Shown here in pieces: positions 17,871 to 26,442 of a stretch of 64,000 nt of DNA. This DNA comes from Actinopolymorpha rutila (lineage in GTDB: Bacteria; Actinomycetota; Actinomycetes; Propionibacteriales; Actinopolymorphaceae), in the NCBI RefSeq assembly GCF_013407855.1, contig NZ_JACBZH010000001.1:2294001-2358000 (forward strand), in the 5' to 3' direction. Position numbers and translations under genes: made by a program. Each line of letters opens with the position of its first letter. The stretch's first letter is position 1. The notes beneath the pieces were generated by a model. That model saw only the letters and a list, made by a program, of their open reading frames with translations, searched no databases and was not told the DNA's origin.

Positions 17871-17915
17871 GACAGACTCCAGGCTCCGAGCCCGCGAGCG
17901 CGCAGACGGCGCCGC

Positions 17916-18884
17916 TCAGTCGGCGAGGGCGTCCAGCTGCTCGAGCAGGGTGGCGCGTTCGCCGGCGGGCAGGGCCGGGGCGTACGGGTCGAACGCGACC
18001 TCGGCGGGCAGCAGGCCCTGCCAGGCCGCCACCCAGGCCATCCGCTGGACGTAACCCTCCATCGGTTCGCGGAACGTCAACCGGGCAAGGGCGTCCAGCC
18101 GGGCGGAGGCGCCCACGAAGTCCGCGAGGTCGCCGCGCGTCCAGGTGTCCAGGACGGCGGCCGACCACGCGGGCAGCGCGGCGGCGATCCCGAGCAGCGC
18201 CGCCTGGGCGCCCCACATCAGCGACGGTCCGTACATCCGGTCCTCGCCTGTGAACACCAGCGTGTCCGGCGCCGTGGCGGTGGCCGCCTCGAGCAGGTCC
18301 TGGCAGGCCATCGCGTCGTCCAGCAAGGCCAGCTTGACACCGCACACCCAGGGGAGCGCGAGGAGCTCGGCGAGGGTGCCGACGTCGTACTGCAGCCGGC
18401 TCGCCCGCTCGTACAACACGAACGCCACCAGCGGAAGGCCGACCTCCTCACCGAGCCGGACGTGCAGGTCGACCGTCGCGGCCCGGTCCGCGTACGGCAC
18501 GGGGGACACCAGCAGGGCCTGGGCGCCGGCGTCGCGCAGCCGGGCGCCGAGCGCGACGAGGTCGTCCGGCCTCCCGGTGGCGGCGGGCAGCGAGAGGCCG
18601 GCCACGACCGGCGCCCCGGCCACCTGCCCGCACTCGCGGACAAGGAAGGTCAGGTCGTCGGCGGAGAGGTGGACACCGCGGCCGGTGTGCGCGCCGACCG
18701 CCAGGCCGCGCGCACCGGCGTCGACGAGCGCGGTGGCGTACGGTGCCACCGCCGAGCGCGCCACGGTCCCGTCGGGGCGGAACGGCGTGAGCGTCGCCGC
18801 CACGAGCCCGCCCCGCAGCAGGTCGCGCACCTGCGCGACGGGGTCGGTCGGTGGGTTTCCGGGCGATCCTGGGCTGCTGGTCAT
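17916..18884 (-). CDS. DapA-family (DHDPS/NAL) aldolase or dehydratase
   Basis: A 322-residue member of the class I aldolase family that includes DapA, NanA and keto-deoxy-sugar aldolases. The Schiff-base Lys sits in WVCGVKLALLDDA and the Tyr in LVAFVLYERAS. The N-terminal pyruvate-binding loop reads AVGAHTGRGVHLSADD instead of GTTGE, so it is not a true DapA. ATG 18884 was taken since upstream sequence belongs to the divergent promoter. It faces away from a regulator gene 123 nt off, and a second family member lies 1.5 kb downstream. A role in cleaving a keto-deoxy sugar acid is inferred from the surrounding lyase and importer genes. Confidence 0.85.
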   Translation of the reverse strand: MTSSPGSPGNPPTDPVAQVRDLLRGGLVAATLTPFRPDGTVARSAVAPYATALVDAGARGLAVGAHTGRGVHLSADDLTFLVRECGQVAGAPVVAGLSLPAATGRPDDLVALGARLRDAGAQALLVSPVPYADRAATVDLHVRLGEEVGLPLVAFVLYERASRLQYDVGTLAELLALPWVCGVKLALLDDAMACQDLLEAATATAPDTLVFTGEDRMYGPSLMWGAQAALLGIAAALPAWSAAVLDTWTRGDLADFVGASARLDALARLTFREPMEGYVQRMAWVAAWQGLLPAEVAFDPYAPALPAGERATLLEQLDALAD

Positions 18885-18994
18885 GGTCCCCGAGTCTGCC
18901 CTGTCCGGGGCCGGATGCCGATGGGTACGCCGTTCCCGAAAGCCCGGCGTCGTCCGGCCGACCGGGAGTGCGGGCGGAGTTCCGGCGCAGGCCG

Positions 18995-19007
18995 TAACGT
19001 ACGCGCC
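18995..19007 (+). promoter_or_regulatory. -10 box, leaderless start of regulator gene
   Basis: TAACGT (18995-19000) followed by 7 nt and ATG 19008, with no ribosome site. The spacing is that of leaderless actinobacterial mRNAs. Confidence 0.45.
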
Positions 19008-20297
19008 ATGAAGACAACCCAGCGGCCGTCCATGGCGCGCCCGGACCAGGGTGGCAGGAGGGCAGCACCGGACCGCACCCTCGTGTTCGGGGTCGTGGGC
19101 CCTGCCGACCTGGTACCCCGGGTCGCCGCGGCGGCGGAGGCGGCTCCGGCCCTGCGGGCGGTCCGGCTGCCGTACCGCCAGGAGCAGGAGACCGCCCGGA
19201 TCCTGCGCGAGCACGCCGACGAGGTGGACGCCTGGCTGTTCACCGGCGTGGTGCCGCACGCGATCGCCGACGCCGAGCACGCGGTCGGCGCGCCGGCCGG
19301 GCACGTGTCGTACAGCGGCCTCACCCTGCTGGCCGCGTTGTTCCGGCTCGGCCAGCAGGGACGCGACCTGAGCCTGATCAGCATCGACACGCTGGACCCG
19401 CTGGAGGTACGCGAGACGCTCGCCGAGGCGGGCCTGGCGCCGGACGCCGCCCGCACCATGGTCTACGCGCCGGAGGTGCGTTCCCGGGACGTGGTCGCGT
19501 TCCACCGGCAGGCCCGAGACGAGGGCGCGACGGTCGCGGTGACCTGCCTCCGCTCGGCGTACGACGTGCTCCGCAAGGAGATGCCGGTGGTACGCCTCGC
19601 ACCCTCACCGCGCGACATCCGCGACGCGGTGGACGACCTCGCCCTGCAGACCCGGAACGCCCACCATTCCGACGCGCAGGTGGCACTGGGGTTCGTGGAG
19701 CTGGCCGAGACGGACCCGGCGCTCGAACGCGACCTCGGCGAACTCGGCGGCGCGGTGGTCCGGATCGACGCCGAACGCTACCTGCTGGTGACCACGCGCG
19801 GGCCGCTGGAACGGGTCACCGACGGGTTCCGGAGCGCGCCGTTCCTCGGCCGGCTGGCCGAGCGGCACGACCACGTGCACGTCGGGCTCGGCATCGGGCG
19901 TTCGGCGGGAGAGGCGGCCGCGCACGCCTCGCGCGCCCTGGCCCGCGCCCGGGCACAGGGCGACCTCGCCGCTGTCCTCGCCGCGCCGCACGACGCCGAC
20001 ATCATCCTCGCCGTCGGTGAGCCGGCCGAGGGAGCCGGACCGACCGACCTGGGCCGGCTCGCCCAGCGGCTGGGGATGAGCCGGGCGACCCTGCAGTCGC
20101 TGCGGCAGTTCCTGGAGGGCGTCGAGGAGGGCCGGGTCACCGCGACCGAGCTCGCCCTCGCGTTCGAGATCCAGGAGCGCAGCGCGCGGCGGCTGCTGAA
20201 ACGGCTGGAACGCGCGGGCGCGGCGGTCCCGATCGGCACTCTGAACGAGGGCCAGATGGGCCGCCCGCCGGTCGTCTACCACGTCGAGCTGGCCTGA
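19008..20297 (+). CDS. transcriptional regulator with GGDEF/GTP-cyclohydrolase-III-like domain
   Basis: A 429-residue likely one-component regulator. Residues about 25-200 form an alpha/beta domain (LVFGVVGPADLVPRVAAAAEA..., WLFTGVVPHAIA, GHVSYSGLTLLAALFRL) resembling PrpR_N-type effector-binding domains. Residues about 285-320 read GLGIGRSAGEAAAHASRALARARAQG, the pattern found in degenerate GGDEF and archaeal GTP cyclohydrolase III folds. The last 100 residues contain two helix-turn-helix-like stretches (LAQRLGMSRATLQSLRQFL, and EIQERSARRLLKRLERAGAAVPIG). No catalytic GGDEF motif is present. It lies between two DapA-like genes, which are its likely targets. The TACGGTC operator found in this locus is absent from its own promoter. 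Confidence 0.65.
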   Translation: MKTTQRPSMARPDQGGRRAAPDRTLVFGVVGPADLVPRVAAAAEAAPALRAVRLPYRQEQETARILREHADEVDAWLFTGVVPHAIADAEHAVGAPAGHVSYSGLTLLAALFRLGQQGRDLSLISIDTLDPLEVRETLAEAGLAPDAARTMVYAPEVRSRDVVAFHRQARDEGATVAVTCLRSAYDVLRKEMPVVRLAPSPRDIRDAVDDLALQTRNAHHSDAQVALGFVELAETDPALERDLGELGGAVVRIDAERYLLVTTRGPLERVTDGFRSAPFLGRLAERHDHVHVGLGIGRSAGEAAAHASRALARARAQGDLAAVLAAPHDADIILAVGEPAEGAGPTDLGRLAQRLGMSRATLQSLRQFLEGVEEGRVTATELALAFEIQERSARRLLKRLERAGAAVPIGTLNEGQMGRPPVVYHVELA

Positions 20298-20314
20298 CCG
20301 GGCGGGCCGCCCGG
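20298..20314 (+). terminator. GC hairpin after regulator gene
   Basis: CCGGGC(20298-20303)/GCCCGG(20309-20314) directly follows the stop codon, with a 5-nt loop and no U tract. It is a possible transcript end between convergent genes. Confidence 0.3.
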
Positions 20315-20363
20315 GCGCGCGACCGGCTGATCGGCGACTGGCGAGCGGCGCCCGAGGAGTCCG

Positions 20364-21419
20364 TCAGCGCAGCCAGTCGCCCAGGTGCTCGGCGACGAAC
20401 TCGTCGTCGGTGAGCTCGGGGTAGGCCGCGCACACCCGGGCGATCTCCTCGGCCTGACCGGGGGAGAGGCGTTCGTGCGGGTCGAGGCACCAGGTGCCGG
20501 CCAGCAGGCCCTGCCGCCGCAGCACCTCGTGCACGCCCGCGATGCAGCCGGCGAACCCGCCGGCGGCGTCGAACACCGCGGCGTTGGCCTCGGTCAGCCG
20601 GGTGCTCTCCGCGAGCAGCGCCCGCAGTTCGGCGTCGTCGCCGGCCCAGGCACTCCGTACCCGCTCGAGCATCCGCACCGCCCGGTGCGTCCACACCGCC
20701 CACTGGCCGAGCAGGCCGCCGACGATGCGGCGCTGCACCACCTGGCCGCCCACCTGCGCGCTGATCGGTGCGAGCAGGTCGGTGATGATGGTGTCGTCGT
20801 TGCCGGTGTAGAGCGCGACCTCACCGCCCCGGTCGGCCTCGGCGATCCCGCGTACCGCCTCCATCGTGCGGTAGCGGTCGAACGGCGCGAGCTTGGCGGC
20901 CACCACGCACGGCAGGTCGGCGAGCTCCCGCCAGAACTGCCGGGAGAGGTACCTCCCGCCGACCGCCTCCTGCAGGTAGAACCCGAACACCGGCAGCACC
21001 TCGCCGACGGCCTTGGCCCGCAGCAGCAGGTCCTGTTCGTCCAGGTCGGGCCCGGCCGGGCCGAGGAGGACGGCGTGGTAGCCGTGGCGGGCGGCGAGTT
21101 CGGCCTCGCGGACCGCCTGGCGTACGTCGCCGACGGCACCGGCGACGCGCAGGAACGGCCGGCCGGCGACCGCCTCGTCCAGCGTCTCCCGGGTCAGGTC
21201 GAGGACGGGCTCGAGCAGTCCGGCGGACCGGATCGTGAACTGCGTGGTGTGGACGCCGACCGCCACCCCGCCCGCGCCCGCCGCGGCGTAGTAGCGGGTC
21301 AGGGCGCGCTGGCGGCGTTCGTCCAGCGTCCGGTCGGCGGTGAGGGCCAGCGGGTGAGCCGGAATCACGCAGCCCTCGGCGAGCAGCCGCGCCTGCGCGG
21401 CCGGGAGGGTGGTCGCCAT
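20364..21419 (-). CDS. second DapA-family aldolase/dehydratase
   Basis: A 351-residue TIM-barrel protein, longer than DapA (about 290-300). Recognisable parts are PAHPLALTADRTLDERRQRALTRYY, VGVHTTQFTIR, LLGPAGPDLDEQDLLLRAKAV, FGFYLQEAVGG (the Tyr position) and CVVAAKLAPFDRY with the Schiff-base Lys. It falls with 'dihydrodipicolinate synthase family' proteins of sugar-catabolic clusters, not with lysine synthesis. Its ATG shares one base with the epimerase stop (TGATG), so the two are coupled. Substrate is unknown; a keto-deoxy-uronate or similar sugar acid is the natural guess. Confidence 0.82.
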   Translation of the reverse strand: MATTLPAAQARLLAEGCVIPAHPLALTADRTLDERRQRALTRYYAAAGAGGVAVGVHTTQFTIRSAGLLEPVLDLTRETLDEAVAGRPFLRVAGAVGDVRQAVREAELAARHGYHAVLLGPAGPDLDEQDLLLRAKAVGEVLPVFGFYLQEAVGGRYLSRQFWRELADLPCVVAAKLAPFDRYRTMEAVRGIAEADRGGEVALYTGNDDTIITDLLAPISAQVGGQVVQRRIVGGLLGQWAVWTHRAVRMLERVRSAWAGDDAELRALLAESTRLTEANAAVFDAAGGFAGCIAGVHEVLRRQGLLAGTWCLDPHERLSPGQAEEIARVCAAYPELTDDEFVAEHLGDWLR

Positions 21420-22441
21420 CAGAACCGTCCGTCCCGTCGCTGGAACTTCGTCGGCTTGTCCCACAGTGTGCCGCCGGCGGCCACCCACGCCGCCTGCGCC
21501 TCGACCAGCGCGCCGGCGGAGAGCTCGGGGTAGCCGAACAACGCGTGGCAGCGGGACGCGTCCGACAGCAGTGCGGTCGGCGCCTCGGTGCCGGAGCAGC
21601 GCGGCTCGACGCCGAACAGCTCGCCGAACCTGGCCGCGACCCGGCGTACGGACAGGGTTTCCGGCCCAGTGAGGTTGAGGGTGAGCGCCGGACTGGTCGC
21701 GTGCAGCAGCGAGCGGAGGGCGACCTCGTTGGCGTACGCCTGCCAGACGACGTTGACGTGCCCGGTGGTGACGTCGACCGGCTCACCGGCGCGCACCGCA
21801 CGGGCGATGTCGGCCAGTACGCCGTACCGAAGGTCGACCGCGTAGTTGAGCCGGAGCAGGGCCACCGGGGTGCCGTGCCGGGAACTGGCGTAGGCGAACG
21901 CACGCTCGCGGCCCAGGCACGACATGGCGTACTCGCCCACGGGATCCGGCGGGTCGGACTCGGTGCAGCCGCCGGCGGTGACCGGCACCAGCGGGTAGAC
22001 GTTGCCGGTGGAGAACGCCGCGATCCGCGCACCGGCGTAGCGGCGGGCCACCGCCACCGGCAGGAACGCGTTGACCGCCCACGTCTGCGCGGGATCGGCG
22101 GCCGAGCCGAACTTCGCGCCGACCATGTAGACGACGTTGCCGGCGTCGGGCAGGCCGGTGAGGTCGGCGTCGGGGGACAGGTCGAAGGAGACCGTACGAA
22201 CACCGCGGTCGCGCAGCCGCTTCTCGACCTCGCGGTCACTCCAGCGGGACACCGCGATCACGTCGACGTCGGTGCGCCCGGCGGCGTCCAGGCCGCGCCG
22301 GGCGAGGTGGCACAGGCTGGGGCCCATCTTGCCGCCGGCGCCGAGCACCACCAGGTCGCCGGTCAGTTCGGCGAGGTCGGTGACCAACCGCGGTGGGGGT
22401 TCGGCCAACCGCCGTTCCAGGTCGTCGTCGGACTCGAACAC
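21419..22441 (-). CDS. NAD-dependent epimerase/dehydratase family protein
   Basis: A 340-residue Rossmann-fold protein of the extended SDR group. LVVLGAGGKMGPSLCHLARR is the nucleotide-binding segment (GxGGxMG variant of GxxGxxG). VVYMVGAKFG, FSTGNVYPLVPV and the YAMSCLGRER stretch follow; the last holds the Tyr of an altered YxxxK (Cys-Leu-Gly-Arg), so catalysis may be modified or lost. GTG 22441 is preferred because AAAGGAAG lies at ideal distance; ATG 22480 is upstream but overlaps the likely +1 region. It is transcribed from a promoter carrying the locus operator and coupled to the DapA-like gene. Confidence 0.82.
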   Translation of the reverse strand: MFESDDDLERRLAEPPPRLVTDLAELTGDLVVLGAGGKMGPSLCHLARRGLDAAGRTDVDVIAVSRWSDREVEKRLRDRGVRTVSFDLSPDADLTGLPDAGNVVYMVGAKFGSAADPAQTWAVNAFLPVAVARRYAGARIAAFSTGNVYPLVPVTAGGCTESDPPDPVGEYAMSCLGRERAFAYASSRHGTPVALLRLNYAVDLRYGVLADIARAVRAGEPVDVTTGHVNVVWQAYANEVALRSLLHATSPALTLNLTGPETLSVRRVAARFGELFGVEPRCSGTEAPTALLSDASRCHALFGYPELSAGALVEAQAAWVAAGGTLWDKPTKFQRRDGRF

Positions 22442-22480
22442 CGTTGTCTTCCTTTCCTCGGCGCCGGCCTGCACCGGCAT

Positions 22481-22519
22481 TACGGTCGAGACCGTATCTA
22501 GAGCGGGTTCCTGCGTCAA
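22481..22519 (-). promoter_or_regulatory. promoter with TACGGTC-GACCGTA operator (epimerase operon)
   Basis: On the minus strand TTGACG (22519-22514), 17 nt, then TACGGT (22496-22491) form a good promoter. The -10 box is half of an inverted repeat TACGGTC-TC-GACCGTA (22496-22481) that is perfect outside its two centre bases. A repressor bound here would block RNA polymerase. The same repeat occurs at 22643 and 38312. Confidence 0.7.
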
Positions 22520-22618
22520 CGTCCGGACCGGGACGCCACGCCGTCCGGGATTCGGGCCGGCTCGCCGCCGCCTCCTCAACTCGCCCGCGACAGTTGCGTT
22601 ACGTCCGAAGATCCGCCA

Positions 22619-22658
22619 TTGACAGCGGCGGAGAGGGGGTCCTACGGTCAGGACCGGA
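22619..22658 (+). promoter_or_regulatory. promoter with TACGGTC operator (ABC importer operon)
   Basis: TTGACA (22619-22624), 18 nt, TACGGT (22643-22648). The -10 box again begins the inverted repeat TACGGTC-AG-GACCGGA (22643-22658), one mismatch from the copy at 22481. This promoter drives the operon from the binding protein to dppF-like ATPase and perhaps beyond. Confidence 0.7.
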
Positions 22659-22696
22659 ATTCTCCGCTCGCTGATCACTTCCCCCTGGGGGCACCC

Positions 22697-24535
22697 ATGT
22701 TCGAGCGTTTCCGCTCCCCCGGCACGCCGGTGTCCGGTCCCACCCGTCGCGACCTCCTGCGCGGCGCCAGCTTCCTCACCCTCGCCGCCGGCGCGGGTGC
22801 CCTGACCGGTTGCTCGGTCTTCCAGGACAGCTCCGACGCCGGGCCCGCCGATGCCGCCGACGCCGGCAACGCCGCCGCCGGCGGCAAGCCCAAGCAGGTG
22901 CTGCGGCTGGGCTTCCCCAACTTCGCCGTCCTCGACCCACAGGTCATCACCGACGGCATGTGGCTGTCCCTGCGCGGCATCTTCGAGGGCCTGGTCTCCC
23001 AGAACGACGAGGGCACCGACGTGGTCCCGGGCGTGGCAGAGGGGTGGACGGCGTCCGGTGACGGCCTCACCTACACCTTCACCCTGCGCAAGAACGCCAA
23101 GTGGTCCAACGGCGACCCGGTGGTGGCGTCGGACTTCGAGCGCACCCTCAAGCGGTTGTTCACCCCGAGCCAGGCCTCCGCCGGCGGCACCACGATGGGC
23201 GCCAACTCCTACCAGGCCGCCACCGGCATCAAGGGCGCCGCGGAGTTCCTCGCCGGCACCCTGACCGACTGGTCGCAGGTCGGCGTCAAGGCGAACGCCG
23301 ACGACGAACTCGTCATCACCCTGGAGAACCCCAACGCGGGCTTCCTGCTCGGGCTCACCCACCCGTCGATGCTCCCGCTGCACATGGACAGCGTGGAGAA
23401 GGACCCGAAGGGCTGGCAGAACGCCGGCAACCTCGTCTCCAACGGCCCGTTCAAGCTGTCCAGGTGGACGCAGAACGCCTCGATGAACCTGGTGCCCAAC
23501 GAGCACTACTGGGACAAGGGCAAGGTGTTCCTGTCCCGGATCGAGATCAACCTGCAGGAGGCGGTGGCCACCGGCACCGCGACCGTGCCGTACGAGAACG
23601 GCGAGGTCGACATGGTGGGCATCGCCGACGCCGACGCGATCCGCTTCCAGAAGGACCCCACGCTCGCCAAGCAGGTGCACTCGGTGGAGAAGTACTCCAT
23701 CGTCTATCTGGCCAAGCTGCGCAGCAAGAACCCCGCGCTGGACGACGTACGCGTGCGCAAGGCGCTGTCGCTGGCCGCCGGTCGCGCCGACCTGACCAAG
23801 ATCGGCCCGGGGATGGCGCAGGGCACCTCGCTCGTCGTCGACAACGTGCCCGGCTGGGACCCGAGCCTGGCCATCAAGGACGACGTGGCGCAGGCACGCA
23901 AACTGCTCGCCGAAGCGGGTTACCCCGGCGGCAAGGGCCTGCCGACCGTCCGCATCCTCGCCGGCGTCCAGTCGCCGATCATCGACGCGCTGGTCCAGGC
24001 GTGGCAGAAGAACCTCGGCATCAAGGCCAAGGCCGACATCGTGGAGGCCGGTGTCTACGTCGAGCGCCGGTGGGCGGTCCAGGCCGACGACTACATCGGC
24101 TTCTACTTCGGCACGTTCGCCGGTCTGCACACCTGGCCGGTGATGGTGGGCGTCCTGTGGGGACCCAAGGACGTGCAGAAGATCAGCCTGCCGGCCGCCG
24201 ACTGGGCTGCGTACCAGCAGGTGGAAAGCGACACCAAGCTCAGCCCGGCCAAGCGCAACGCCGAACTCGACGCGATGCTGGCGGACAAGGCGAGCCCCGA
24301 GTCCAAGCGGCTCGGCCGGCTCGTACAGGAGGCCTCGGCCACCCGCGACGAGGCCGCACAGGTGAAGCTGTTCAAGGAGGCCGCGAAGCTGCGCGACCAG
24401 CAGTTCCTCTACGTTCCCTTGTTGTGGAACTCCGCGATGTTCGCCGTCGCGCCGAGGGTGCGTGACCTTCATCTGCGAGCGGCACCGGACTTCTTCTACT
24501 TCAAGGGAATCAGCATCGAGAAGGGCAGTGCATGA
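22697..24535 (+). CDS. Tat-exported lipoprotein, family 5 substrate-binding protein of ABC importer
   Basis: A 612-residue extracellular solute-binding protein of the peptide/nickel/opine (SBP_bac_5) family. The N-terminus has a twin-arginine motif (TRRDLLRG, Arg17-18), a hydrophobic stretch and lipobox LTGC with Cys39, so it should be folded before export and lipid-anchored outside. The family core follows: LDPQVITDGMWLSLRGIFEGLV, GDGLTYTFTLRKNAKWSNGDPVVASDFERTLKR and SNGPFKLSRWT. The ligand is probably an oligosaccharide or modified sugar, judging from neighbouring lyase and sugar genes; several family 5 proteins bind oligosaccharides. It is first of six overlapping genes. Confidence 0.92.
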   Translation: MFERFRSPGTPVSGPTRRDLLRGASFLTLAAGAGALTGCSVFQDSSDAGPADAADAGNAAAGGKPKQVLRLGFPNFAVLDPQVITDGMWLSLRGIFEGLVSQNDEGTDVVPGVAEGWTASGDGLTYTFTLRKNAKWSNGDPVVASDFERTLKRLFTPSQASAGGTTMGANSYQAATGIKGAAEFLAGTLTDWSQVGVKANADDELVITLENPNAGFLLGLTHPSMLPLHMDSVEKDPKGWQNAGNLVSNGPFKLSRWTQNASMNLVPNEHYWDKGKVFLSRIEINLQEAVATGTATVPYENGEVDMVGIADADAIRFQKDPTLAKQVHSVEKYSIVYLAKLRSKNPALDDVRVRKALSLAAGRADLTKIGPGMAQGTSLVVDNVPGWDPSLAIKDDVAQARKLLAEAGYPGGKGLPTVRILAGVQSPIIDALVQAWQKNLGIKAKADIVEAGVYVERRWAVQADDYIGFYFGTFAGLHTWPVMVGVLWGPKDVQKISLPAADWAAYQQVESDTKLSPAKRNAELDAMLADKASPESKRLGRLVQEASATRDEAAQVKLFKEAAKLRDQQFLYVPLLWNSAMFAVAPRVRDLHLRAAPDFFYFKGISIEKGSA

Positions 24536-25419
24536 GTGAGCTGCGAGTCGGTCTGGTCGGCGTCAACACCTCCCACGCGGGCGCGTTCGCGCGGCTGCTG
24601 AACGAGCGCGAGGTCGCACCGGGCGCCCGGGTGACCTGGGTCTGGGGCGGTGAGCTGCGTTCGGACCAGCCGGACGCGCCGACGCTGGCCGCGAAGTACG
24701 ACATCCCCGAGGTGGTGGCCGAGCCCACCGACCGGATCGGCGACACCGACCTGGTGCTCGTCGTCGACGACACCGGCGGCGGCGCCAACCACGTGCCGCT
24801 GGCCCGGCCGTTCGTCGAGGCCGGCGTCCCCGCCTTCCTGGACAAGCCGATGGCGGTCGACCTCGCCGCGGCGAAGGAGCTGTTCGAGCTGGCCGCGGCG
24901 AAGGGAACGCCGGTGACCAGTTCGTCGGCGCTGCGCTACGCCGTCGAGCTCGCCGCCGAGAAGGACGGGATCGCCGAACTGGGCGCGCTGTCGTCGGTGG
25001 TCAGCGTGGGGCCGGGCGAGTGGTACTACTACGGCGTCCACGCGGTCGAGCAGCTCTACGCCGCGGTCGGTGGCGGGGTGGAGTGGGTGCAGCGGTTCAC
25101 CTGGCCCGACCGGGACGTCGCGGTGATGTCCTACGCCGACGGCGGCCCCACCGCGGTGGTGCAGACCCTGCGCGACGCCGCGTACCGCTTCCACCTCACG
25201 ATGTACGGCGCCGAGGACATGCACGCCGTCCGGATCGCCGACTTCGACGGGTTCTACGCCGGTCAGGCGCGGGCCGCGGTGGAGATGGCCCGCACCGGCA
25301 CGCCGCCGATCAGGCCGGAGGAGACCCTCGAGCTCCTCGCGGTGCTGCGGGCCGGGGTGCTGTCGGCCGAACGCGACGGCGCCCGGGTGAGCGTGGCGTC
25401 CGTCCTCGCCGGGGACTGA
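24532..25419 (+). CDS. Gfo/Idh/MocA-type oxidoreductase
   Basis: A 295-residue NAD(P)-dependent oxidoreductase of the sugar/inositol dehydrogenase superfamily. LRVGLVGVNTSHAGAFARLL is the Rossmann start (GxxxxH variant). DLVLVVDDTGGGANHVPLARPFVEAGVPAFLDKPMAVDLAAAKEL holds the hallmark (D/E)KP. The protein is shorter than the usual 330-390 residues and lacks part of the C-terminal sheet. ATGA overlap with the binding-protein gene places it firmly in the importer operon, so it probably oxidises or reduces the imported sugar. Confidence 0.85.
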   Translation: MSELRVGLVGVNTSHAGAFARLLNEREVAPGARVTWVWGGELRSDQPDAPTLAAKYDIPEVVAEPTDRIGDTDLVLVVDDTGGGANHVPLARPFVEAGVPAFLDKPMAVDLAAAKELFELAAAKGTPVTSSSALRYAVELAAEKDGIAELGALSSVVSVGPGEWYYYGVHAVEQLYAAVGGGVEWVQRFTWPDRDVAVMSYADGGPTAVVQTLRDAAYRFHLTMYGAEDMHAVRIADFDGFYAGQARAAVEMARTGTPPIRPEETLELLAVLRAGVLSAERDGARVSVASVLAGD

Positions 25420-25422
25420 GCC

Positions 25423-26442
25423 GTGTTCGGGTTCGCGGCGTACCTCGGCCGCCGGCTCCTGCGACTGGTGGTGTCGCTGGTCGCGGTGTCGCTGATCACG
25501 TTCGTCCTGTTGCAGTTGGCACCCGGCAACTTCGCCGACATCCAGCGGATCAGCAGCGGCGCCAGCACGATCGGGTCGGCCGGCACCGAGGACGTCGCGA
25601 ACGCGTTCAAGGCCCGCTACGGCGCCGACGTCCCGGTCTGGAAGCAGTACCTCATCTTCATGAAGGGTGCGGTCACCTGGGACTTCGGCCCGTCGTACAA
25701 GTACCCCACGCTGGACGTCCAGGAGATCATCGCCAAGGCGTTCCCGGTGTCGGCCACGCTGGCGCTGCTGTCGGTGCTGCTGGCGCTGCTCATCGCGCTG
25801 CCCGTCGGTGTTTTCGCGGCGCTGCGGCAGAACTCCCCGGCCGACCACGGCACGATGTTCCTGGTCACGCTGGGACACGCGCTGCCGGGCTTCCTCAGTG
25901 CGGCGTTCCTCGTGCTGTTGTTCACCGCCACGCTGCACGTGCTGCCCTCCAGCGGGTTCACCGGGCCGCGCAACCTCGTCATGCCGGTGCTCGCGCTGGC
26001 CGTCGGGCCGGCCGCGGTGCTCGCCCGCTACGTCCGGTCGAGCATGCTGGAGACGCTGCGGGAGGAGTACGTCACCGCGGCGTACGCCAAGGGCGGCCCG
26101 CGGCGCACGGTCATCGTCCGGCACGCGCTGCGCAACTCCCTCATCCCACTGGTGACGGTGGTCGGCCCCCTGCTGGCGGGGCTGATGACCGGGACGGTGT
26201 TCATCGAGGCGCTGTTCCGCATCCCCGGGCTGGGGCTCTACTTCGCCACCGCCGCCGCCAGCCGGGACATGCCCCTGCTGATGGGCAGCACGTTGTTCTT
26301 CGCTGTCATCCTGATGGTCACCAACCTCCTGGTCGACCTGGTGTACGGCGTACTCGATCCACGGATTCGGGCCGAAGGGGGGTGGGGACGATCGCGGTCT
26401 CGGAAGGCGTCACAGCGGATCTCACCGCAGGAAGCACTGTGA
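25423..26442 (+). CDS. ABC importer permease, DppB type
   Basis: A 339-residue inner-membrane permease. It shows the DppB/OppB pattern: FAAYLGRRLLRLVVSLVAVSLITFVLLQLAPG at the start and a periplasmic segment (RYGADVPVWKQYLIFMKGAVTWDFGPSYKYPTLDV). Five more helices follow. The EAA loop reads EEYVTAAYAKGGPRRTVIVRHALRNSLIPLVT, which docks on the ATPases. The start is GTG 25423, three nt after the Gfo/Idh stop. The charged Arg/Lys/Ser C-terminal tail is longer than usual. Confidence 0.92.
   Translation: MFGFAAYLGRRLLRLVVSLVAVSLITFVLLQLAPGNFADIQRISSGASTIGSAGTEDVANAFKARYGADVPVWKQYLIFMKGAVTWDFGPSYKYPTLDVQEIIAKAFPVSATLALLSVLLALLIALPVGVFAALRQNSPADHGTMFLVTLGHALPGFLSAAFLVLLFTATLHVLPSSGFTGPRNLVMPVLALAVGPAAVLARYVRSSMLETLREEYVTAAYAKGGPRRTVIVRHALRNSLIPLVTVVGPLLAGLMTGTVFIEALFRIPGLGLYFATAAASRDMPLLMGSTLFFAVILMVTNLLVDLVYGVLDPRIRAEGGWGRSRSRKASQRISPQEAL

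Noticed and set aside
21419..24472. Minus-strand open frame joining the epimerase to sequence opposite the binding-protein gene
   Set aside because: The extra 670 residues are antisense of the lipoprotein gene, and a promoter with operator separates them from the true GTG start at 22441.
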